The notes below the pieces were generated by a model. That model worked only from the letters and a program-made list of their open reading frames with translations, was not told where the DNA came from and made no database searches. From contig NW_026732378.1 of assembly GCF_028476545.1 (NCBI RefSeq), forward strand, positions 1 through 64,000: a DNA stretch of 64,000 nucleotides, written 5' to 3'. Made by a program: the position numbers and the translations under genes. Of this stretch, positions 57,093 to 64,000 are shown in pieces. The number at the start of each line of letters is the position of its first letter. The first letter of the stretch is position 1. The stretch comes from Physella acuta. Its lineage: Eukaryota > Mollusca > Gastropoda > Physidae.

Positions 57093-59911
57093 AAGCAAAG
57101 TGGTCAAGTGCCCGATAGGGCACTTCCCGGCGCCGCAGGCGCGTCAAATTTGGCACGATGGTGCCTTCGGGCGATAGAACACGAAGGCCGGTGACGGTTG
57201 GCCGAAAAGTCGACGGAGAGGGGGTCAAAACTGACCTCGACTGACCGGCACCTTATATGGGCTATATTACGAAAAAAAATTTCCTCCGACGACCCCCATT
57301 GAAATTTTGTGAGGTGGTAGGAGAACGACTTGGGGTGTCACAAAAAACTCGCCATGTCCGGGAAAAATCGGGAAATTGGTCAAAACTGACCAGTCGTATT
57401 TCCCAATATAATCTTTGTATTTTATGGGAAAAACAGAGGGCCATTTCAAAACGGATTTTAGGGTTCTTACCCTCTTTACATCTGGCTAATTTTTGGCATG
57501 TTTATAGGTAAATGGCTTGGCCGTAGGGCAGACCTGTCAGTTTCACTCAAAGCCCTCGACGAGGGCTAAAAAGTGACCGCGAGTGAAATTCTCTTTATAT
57601 GAGCTCTATTACGAAAAAAAATTTCCTCCGACGACCCCCCTTGAAATTTTGTGAGGTGGTAGGAGAACGACTTGGGGTGTCACAAAAAACTCGCCATGTC
57701 CGGGAAAAATCGGGAAATTGGTCAAAACTGACCAGTCGTATTTCCCTATATAATCTTTGTATTTTATGGGAAAAACAGAGGGTCATTTCAAAACGGATTT
57801 TAGGGCACTTACCCTCTTTACTTCTGGCTACATTTTTGCATGCTCTTAGGTAAATGGCTTGACCTTTAGGGAAAACTGTCGGTTTTACTCAAAGCCCTCG
57901 ACGAGGGCTAAAAAGTGACCGCGAGTGAAATTCTCTTTATATGAGCTCTATTACGAAAAAAATTTTCCTCCGACGACCCCCCTTGAAATTTTGTGAGGTG
58001 GTAGGAGAACGACTTGGGGTGTCAGAAAAAACTCGCCATGTCCGGGAAAAATCGGGAAATGGGTCAAAACTGACCAGTCGTATTTCCCTATATAATCTTT
58101 GTATTTTATGGGAAAAACAGAGGGTCATTTCAAAACGGATTTTAGGGCACTTACCCTCTTTACTTCTGGCTACATTTTTGCATGCTCTTAGGTAAATGGC
58201 TTGACCTTTAGGGAAAACTGTCGGTTTTACTCAGAGCCCTCGACGAGGGCTAAAAAGTGACCGCGAGTGAAATTCTCTTTATATGAGATCTATTACGAAA
58301 AAAAATTTCCTCCGACGACCCCCCTTGAAATTTTGTGAGGTGGTAGGAGAATGCCTGGGGGTGTCACAAAAAACTTGGCATATCTGGGAAAACTTCGTAA
58401 AGGGGTCAAAACTGACCAGTCGTATTTCCCTATATAATCTTTGTATTTTATGGGAAAAACATAGGGTCATTTCAACGCAGACTTTAGGGTACTTAAACTC
58501 AGTATATCTGGCTAATTTTTTGCATACTCTTAGGTAAATGGCTTGACATTTAGGGAAAACTGTCGGTTTTACTCAAAGCCCTCGACGAGGGCTAAAAAGT
58601 GACCGCGAGTGAAATTCTCTTTATATGAGCTCTATTACGAACAATTTTTTCCTCCGACGACCCCCCTTGATATTTTGTGAGGTGGTAGGAGAACGCCTTG
58701 GGGTGTCACAAAAAACTCGGCATATCTGGGAAAACTTCGTAAAGGGGTCAAAACTGACCAGTTGTATTTCCCTATATAATCTTTGTATTTTATGGGAAAA
58801 ACATAGGGTCATTTCAACGCAGACTTTAGGGTACTTAAACTCAGTATATCTGGCTAATTTTTTGCATACTCTTAGGTAAATGGCTTGACCTTTAGGGAAA
58901 ACTGTCGGTTTCACTCAAAGCCCTCGACGAGGGCTAAAAAGTGACCGCGAGTGAAATTCTCTTTATATGAGCTCTATTACGAAAAAATTTTTCCTCCGAC
59001 GACCCCCCTTGATATTTTGTGAGGTGGTAGGAGAACGCCTTGGGGTGTCACAAAAAACTCGGCATATCTGGGAAAACTTCGTAAAGGGGTCAAAACTGAC
59101 CAGTCGTATTTCCCTATATAATCTTTGTATTTTATGGGAAAAACAGGGTAATTTCAACACAATTTTTACGTTACTTAACCTCTGTACATCATGCTAATGT
59201 TTTGCATACACTTCTATAGATGACTAGGCCGTATGGAAAAACTGTTGGTCAGACTCAAAGCCCTCGACCAGTGCTAAAAGATGACCGCGAGTTAAATTCT
59301 CCTTATATGAGATATATATAAATAAATTGACGATCGATCCCCTTAATATTATTTGAGGTCGTAGACCGACCCTGGAGGGTAACAAAAAAACTTTATTCCC
59401 GTCGGAAAAAGCCATTGTATACGTTAAATATGTTTATATATCGTATTTTCTTATATAAGCATAGTAACTGTTTAAAAAAAAAAGTAAACACTGACATACG
59501 TCATTCGGTTAATTTTCAAGGGAGGTAACCTTTTTAAATAATTATTTTTCAAATAATTGTATACTATTTTAAACAGAAACAGAAAACGACAAAGTATAGC
59601 ATTTGTTTTAAAAAAAATAAAGTTGTTAATTAAGCTACGTATCATAATTAAATAAAAAAATAATTTTAAAAGTCAATGTAATATAAATTGTGAGATATAC
59701 TGTTCACGGAACCTCTGTAGTTCTATTTCCATTTTAGTTATAAATTGCGTATTTTCGAAAGCGGATATTAAACAACATACAACATCTTCTCTAAAATTAG
59801 CATTACTGTTTAGATTTAAGAACTCCAGGCCTCATCCATCACCAAATAATTAGTATTCAAATTATCAAATGTTTTTGAAAACCTAAGCGAAGCTAGGCAG
59901 AATGCCTAGTA
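57093..59911 (+). mobile_element. Unclassified element with 342-bp tandem core, between two (TA)n arrays
   Basis: Left end: GTGCCCGATAGGGCAC is a perfect 6-bp-stem hairpin, followed by GC-rich TTCCCGGCGCCGCAGGCGCG. The middle is the 342-bp array. The right end has CTAGGCAGAATGCCTAG, again a perfect 6-bp-stem hairpin, just before TA repeats resume. Both outer borders are therefore (TA)n, suggesting insertion into a TA tract or a class that targets TA. No transposase, reverse transcriptase or Rep/helicase motif was seen. The hairpin and tandem-core layout recalls Helentron-type non-autonomous elements, but the class is not established. Confidence 0.6.
57240..59330 (+). repeat. 342-bp tandem array, six clear units and a decayed seventh
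   Basis: The words TTATATGAGCTCTATTACGA, CCTCCGACGACCCCCCTTGA, TGAGGTGGTAGGAGAA, AAAACTGACCAGTCGTATTT and CCCTCGACGAGGGC recur at exactly 342 bp, with start points 57257, 57599, 57941, 58283, 58625 and 58967. Units 1-3 share CGCCATGTCCGGGAAAAATC; units 4-6 share CATATCTGGGAAAACTTCG, so there are two subtypes in blocks. Each unit has hairpins GCCCTCGACGAGGGC and GGTCAAAACTGACC. Because 342 is a multiple of three, five of the six units keep an 84-codon open frame in the same register. Confidence 0.95.
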
Positions 59912-60090
<179 letters not shown>

Positions 60091-60540
60091 TAGTAGCAAA
60101 AGGGATTATATGTATTTTGAACACATTACGAATCATATTCCCTACATCACATGCTTATGTTCTCCCTATAGATCAGAGTGTTTGTACACAACAACCAGCC
60201 TAAGACGGGGTGTATTGTGTTTCATGCAATAGCTCTACCCCCGGGGACCGACAACAACAGTTCAGCCAGGGTCCAATAACACGGCCGCTAAGACACAACA
60301 TTGCTGTCGGCGGTTGCTCTAGCCAAACACAGGCAATTTCTTTCCATACATATTTGATTACATTAGGGTTCGGCGTATCAATACATGGTTGAAATTGAGT
60401 TAAGGTTAGAAGAGTCTTTTTTTTTTTTTAAAATAAAAAATAAATAAAACTCGGAGCTTAATATAAACAATACAGAGCTAATCCTAACGCTTTTGAAGGC
60501 AGTATCAGTTTTATCTCTAGTTTTTGTTTAGGGTTTAGAC

Positions 60541-60650
60541 CAGGGGTCGGCAACCTTTTGGGACTGAAGAGCCAAAAGTTACAATTTACCACATTTCACA
60601 GTTTTTAAAGAGCCATAAACATTATATTTCAATATTAGTATACTTGATTA

Positions 60651-60745
<95 letters not shown>

Positions 60746-60811
60746 TATATATATAAAGTAGCTTTCAATATGAAATATGTATTCCTATAACATTTTCATT
60801 TCAATATTATG

Positions 60812-60892
<81 letters not shown>

Positions 60893-61181
60893 TTATAAAA
60901 AAAATAGCTTAAAATATGAAATAATATTTATTCATATAAAAACATACACATGTTTCGCACAAAACATATTAAAGTAGTTTAGCAAGCTCCGCTCGAAATT
61001 AGAAACTTTACATTGTTATTAGATCTAAATCTTTAATTACTGAGTATTGCAGGCTAATATTTTTATGAGTTTTAAAAATAAATTTAAATAATTATTAATA
61101 TTTGCGCATGGAGCTGAAGAGGCGCATCTTGACATCAAAAGAGCCGCATGCGGCTCGCGAGCCGCAGGTTGCCGACCCCTG
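60541..61181. mobile_element. hAT-type unit 1 of the compound structure
   Basis: Full terminal repeats. The interior holds two (TA)n arrays (60653-60755 and 60817-60890), separated by AAGTAGCTTTCAATATGAAA, which reappears in altered form after the second array. The TA arrays look like part of an internal duplication. Confidence 0.8.
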
Positions 61182-61587
61182 GGTTAACACATGAAATCTT
61201 GTATAAATATTTTGAGAACCTAATCTCACCTTTAACTTCAGTGAATAATAATAAGGAATTCATTTTATTTAAGCGAAGTTATCTTACATAATTACAAGTT
61301 TCGTAATTTAATTAGGGGTATTTTTTCTACTAATATCAATAAACTTTTAAAGGCAGACAAAATTGTTACATACCTTTTATTAATACTTATATAAAAGAAA
61401 TAAAAATTAACAAGGATTTACATAATTATTATATTTCCACTGGGGTATTAGTATTTTTTGTCAATTTGATAACATAATTTAGTTGTTTCCCTTATTTGTA
61501 TAAACTAATATATGGGAAGTAAACAAAAAAAACCCAACCCATATAATACATATCTATCCAGTTGCAAGATTGCTGTGTTGTATAGAA

Positions 61588-62409
61588 CAGGGTTCGGCAA
61601 CATTTTGAGACAGAAGAGCCAAAAGTCACAATTTACAAAATTCCCCACCTTTTAAAATCAAATTCGTAGGGGTGGCGCCCCGGCAGGGAGCGATTTTTTT
61701 TATGACAATTAAAGTTGATTGCGGATTGACACTTTTTATTCGGTCGTCATGAAACTTTGTGGAATTGCTGAGAACACTTCAGGAGAGGTTTCTGAAAAAA
61801 AAGTCTTATGGGCAGCGCCTGGGAGGGTGCGATTTCCGTCAATACACTTTTTGGCGCCCATAGTTCCAGAGCGGATATGTTAGCACTTGGCATCCCTTAA
61901 TCGGGCCTCCTGCATAGTGGGTGAAGGGTATTACTATATTCAGCGGCTAAACTGCAACAGGCGCAGCCGCCGGCACCTCGTTGATAGCGCGACTTAATAT
62001 TAATAAGTGTGTTCCTGTGTTATGACTATGTTAAATTTGTCGGATTTTAAGCTAATTAGTTATTTCTTTGCTTTGACACTAATATCGTTCAGCGTGTAGT
62101 AAACCACATTGCGTTTTGACCAATAACTATTTCATAAATTATTTTCTCAAATAAGTACAACATTTTAAAATATATAGGCCTATAATTCACGTGAAACGGG
62201 TACCGATGGCTAGTTCTAATACAATAGCGAGTGTTTATTGTTTAAATTTATTATTATCTGGTTCATTACCGAGTATTGCAGACCAATAATTTTATGAGTT
62301 TTAAAATAAAATAAAATAATTATTAGTATTTGTGCATGGTGCTGAAGAGCCGCACCTTGACATCAAAAGAGCCGCATGCGGCTCGCGAGCCGCAGGTTGC
62401 CGACCCCTG
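61588..62409. mobile_element. hAT-type unit 2 of the compound structure
   Basis: It starts CAGGGTTCGGCAACATTTTG and shares its last 150 bp with unit 1 (TACCGAGTATTGCAG, TTTTATGAGTTTTAAAAT). The interior, about 61650-62000, is GC-richer (GGGGTGGCGCCCCGGCAGGG, GTTCCAGAGCGGATATGTTA) and unrelated to unit 1, so it may be a further insertion. Confidence 0.75.
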
Positions 62410-62849
62410 GTTTAGACGAATGTGACGTTTTCAAAAGAGTAATGAGCTTGTTAAATTTTAGTAATTTGTTCTGATGTGAGTGTTAAAAGTTATATTATCA
62501 GGAATAATAATCCATACAGTAGAAACGCAACAACAAAAACAATGAATCTTTATCCTATATGTAACAGATCTCTGACATACGTCTAAAATAATCATAAGTC
62601 TGCCCTATGGATCGTTCGATCTAAATAAACCGGGAGTGATCTCCCCTAAACTTTCTCGAATATTCTTATATAAAATAAATGGGAACTCGGGCTATAGACA
62701 TGATTTTTAATACATTTTAAATACTTAATACTTAAAGTTTTAAAAATAGAATAAAATCTCGTAGACAAATTAATTGCACACCAAGTGAACGCCAAATAAA
62801 AAAGCGCATAATAGTGCGCAATATTATTAGTACTTTTAAAATTTACATT

Positions 62850-63300
62850 AGTTTTTTGAGAAATCGGAAGTAGCGTAAAGTACTACTTCCAGTCAACGGA
62901 AATTACTCAAAACTTAACAGAAGGTAGAGAATTAGATCGTTTACTTACATGTGAAATTTCATTTATCTATCTGAAATAGTACTCAAGTTATATAGGCTTT
63001 TGAAAAATTCAAAGTAGGAAAAGTACCACTTCCGGTTATCGGAAATCGCTCAAAAGTTGATACGGATCTACAATTTTGATAAAATACTTACATATGAAAT
63101 TTCATCAACCTAGCTGTAACGGTACTCAAGTTATCGTGTTTACACACGGACAGACAGACAGACAGACACACAGACATACGGACAAGATTGCAAAATTATG
63201 TTTTTCCGTATCAGTGAGGTGTAAAACGTCGAGATTTGTAAAAATCTCGATTTTTTTTTTGCACGATTACAAGACTTTCTCTTTACTTCGTATATAAAAA
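62850..63300 (+). mobile_element. Pearl/Helentron-like non-autonomous element
   Basis: Two core units at 143-bp spacing (TTACATGTGAAATTTCAT and TTACATATGAAATTTCAT; both end ACTCAAGTTAT) are followed by an ACAG/ACGG microsatellite (63145-63185). A terminal hairpin TCGAGATTTGTAAAAATCTCGA lies near 63228-63250. Known: molluscan pearl elements combine tandem cores with such tetranucleotide tracts and a 3' hairpin. Core unit 2 also has ACTTCCGGTTATCGGAAATC. The left boundary is unclear. Confidence 0.65.
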
Positions 63301-63615
63301 GGAACTTAATAAATTGTTTCCATGCAAAAATGCGCAATCGGAAAAATGCACAATGGAAACATGCGCAAACACAAAAAAAATGCGCAAACACAAACTAAAT
63401 TCTAATACATTTTAGTTTTGTCCTATTTTGAGGAAATATGTTTTACTATGCTACAATGTACATGAAGTCCCTCTCTTTTAATGTCGATAACTACTCGATT
63501 TAAAAAAATAAAAATGTACTTTTTTTTGCGCAGTTTTCCCTTGCGCATCGTTCCAGTCACCTTACAATTTCTATGCACTCAAACTCACAGACAAACACAC
63601 AGCCAAAATACTCAC

Positions 63616-63864
63616 TTCTGTAGTGGTCTATTGTAGCCGCCTCTCGGAGGTACGCCTTCCCGTCCTCGTGAGTCGTGTTAAACAATATGCACGTACGGAG
63701 CTGGTTGTTGACGTCAAACGACCGGCAGTCGAAGCCGGTTTGCCGGACACACTCACGGGCGCACGACTCGATGTCCGTGAAGTTGCTGACCACCAGTGAT
63801 GGGGCTGTGGTCAGTTGGAGCTGGGGCATGCGGGCGAACAGGCTGTGGAATGACTTGAGAAGTT
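63616..63864 (-). CDS. PAN/Apple-domain exon 1 of the visible train (internal exon, multi-PAN gene)
   Basis: Read on the minus strand, a pyrimidine-rich acceptor (CTTCCCCAG) opens a 249-bp exon that closes at a strong donor (AGAA|GTGAGT). Both junctions are phase 1, so the exon is symmetric and adds 83 codons. It encodes one PAN/Apple-type domain: a hydrophobic lead (LLKSFHSLFARMP), the core CARECVRQTGFDC followed by RSFD, and a fourth Cys 11 residues after the third. The end is a D-H-Y-R motif. Known for the family: PAN modules are disulfide-bonded folds in extracellular adhesion, protease or lectin-like proteins. No signal peptide or membrane helix is visible, so this is an internal exon of a larger gene whose 5' part lies beyond the right end of the window. 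The exon is much more GC-rich than its introns. Its acceptor lies inside a 77-bp tandem duplication. Substrate and partner cannot be inferred. Confidence 0.85.
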
Positions 63865-63990
63865 CTGGGGAAGACAAATGGCATTACGTTATACAGGTAA
63901 ACTTTAAGTCACAAACAGGCTGTGGAATGACTTGAGGAGTTCTGTGGAAGACAAATGGCATTACGTTATACAGGTAAACAAACGTCATGT
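63837..63990. repeat. 77-bp tandem duplication spanning the exon 1 acceptor
   Basis: AACAGGCTGTGGAATGACTT through ATACAGGTAAAC occurs at 63837 and again at 63914. The first copy carries the real acceptor and first exon bases. The second keeps an AG (CTTCCACAG on the minus strand). 77 is not a multiple of three, so use of the outer site would shift the frame. Confidence 0.88.
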
Positions 63991-64000
63991 TTAAGTCACA

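Larger units (their letters stand above)
60541..62409. mobile_element. Compound hAT-type structure with perfect outer 8-bp duplication
   Basis: It starts CAGGGGTCGGCAACCTTTTG and ends GCAGGTTGCCGACCCCTG. Both outer flanks read GTTTAGAC (60533-60540 and 62410-62417), which fits nTnnnnAn. Two similar units lie inside: 60541-61181 and 61588-62409, sharing both ends (GAAGAGCCAAAAGT and AAGAGCCGCATGCGGCTCGC). Between them are 406 bp (61182-61587) of other AT-rich sequence. The inner flanks (GGTTAACA, GTATAGAA) do not match each other. No transposase is present. Confidence 0.8.

Noticed and set aside
57240-59330. 342-bp tandem units considered as hammerhead-ribozyme retrozymes
   Set aside because: No CTGATGA core with a paired GAAA was found on either strand of the unit.

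Overview
The window is eukaryotic, intron-rich and repeat-rich animal DNA. The AT-rich background carries many (TA)n arrays, long poly-G/poly-C tracts, tRNA-derived SINEs, hAT-type non-autonomous transposons and a tandem-core element of the pearl/Helentron style. Together with a multi-PAN-domain gene this suggests a lophotrochozoan, most likely a mollusc. I cannot name the species. No bacterial gene, operon, rRNA gene, intact tRNA gene or CRISPR array is visible.

The only host protein-coding signal I can support is one long minus-strand gene whose exons lie 15-20 kb apart. Four exons are visible, in transcription order 63864-63616, 48294-48049, 31260-30994 and 11286-11141. The first three each encode a whole PAN/Apple-type cysteine domain and are flanked by phase-1 splice sites on both sides. 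The fourth begins in phase 1 but stops halfway through the domain at a phase-0 donor. All carry C-x3-C-x7-C-x-[SG]-F-D, and the three complete domains add a fourth Cys 11 residues further on. The gene appears to continue beyond both ends of the window. Such exon trains typically encode secreted or cell-surface adhesion or carbohydrate-binding proteins. No signal peptide or membrane segment is visible here.

Everything else lies in introns or flanking DNA. 1-11140 (downstream or a further intron): SINEs and four minisatellites (31, 35, 58 and 42 bp units). 11287-30993: SINEs, poly-G MITEs, (TA)n arrays, a tRNA-His-like SINE head and a large inverted repeat. 31261-48048: an hAT MITE with a perfect 8-bp target duplication, 22-, 38- and 16-bp minisatellites, a SINE-in-SINE nest, and more poly-G MITEs. 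48295-63615: a (GACGGACA)n/(GACA)n array, a young but broken Ty3/gypsy LTR retrotransposon nested in an hAT MITE, a 342-bp tandem array bounded by (TA)n, a composite hAT structure and the pearl/Helentron-like element.

Points most worth a second look: the symmetric-phase PAN exon train; local tandem duplications that copy exon acceptor sites at two of the four exons; the 342-bp tandem element between two (TA)n arrays; the compound hAT structure at 60541-62409 with perfect outer target duplications; the LTR element whose integrase-like module precedes the reverse transcriptase; and a minisatellite grown from an internal SINE segment. All calls come from reading the sequence by eye; no database search was run.
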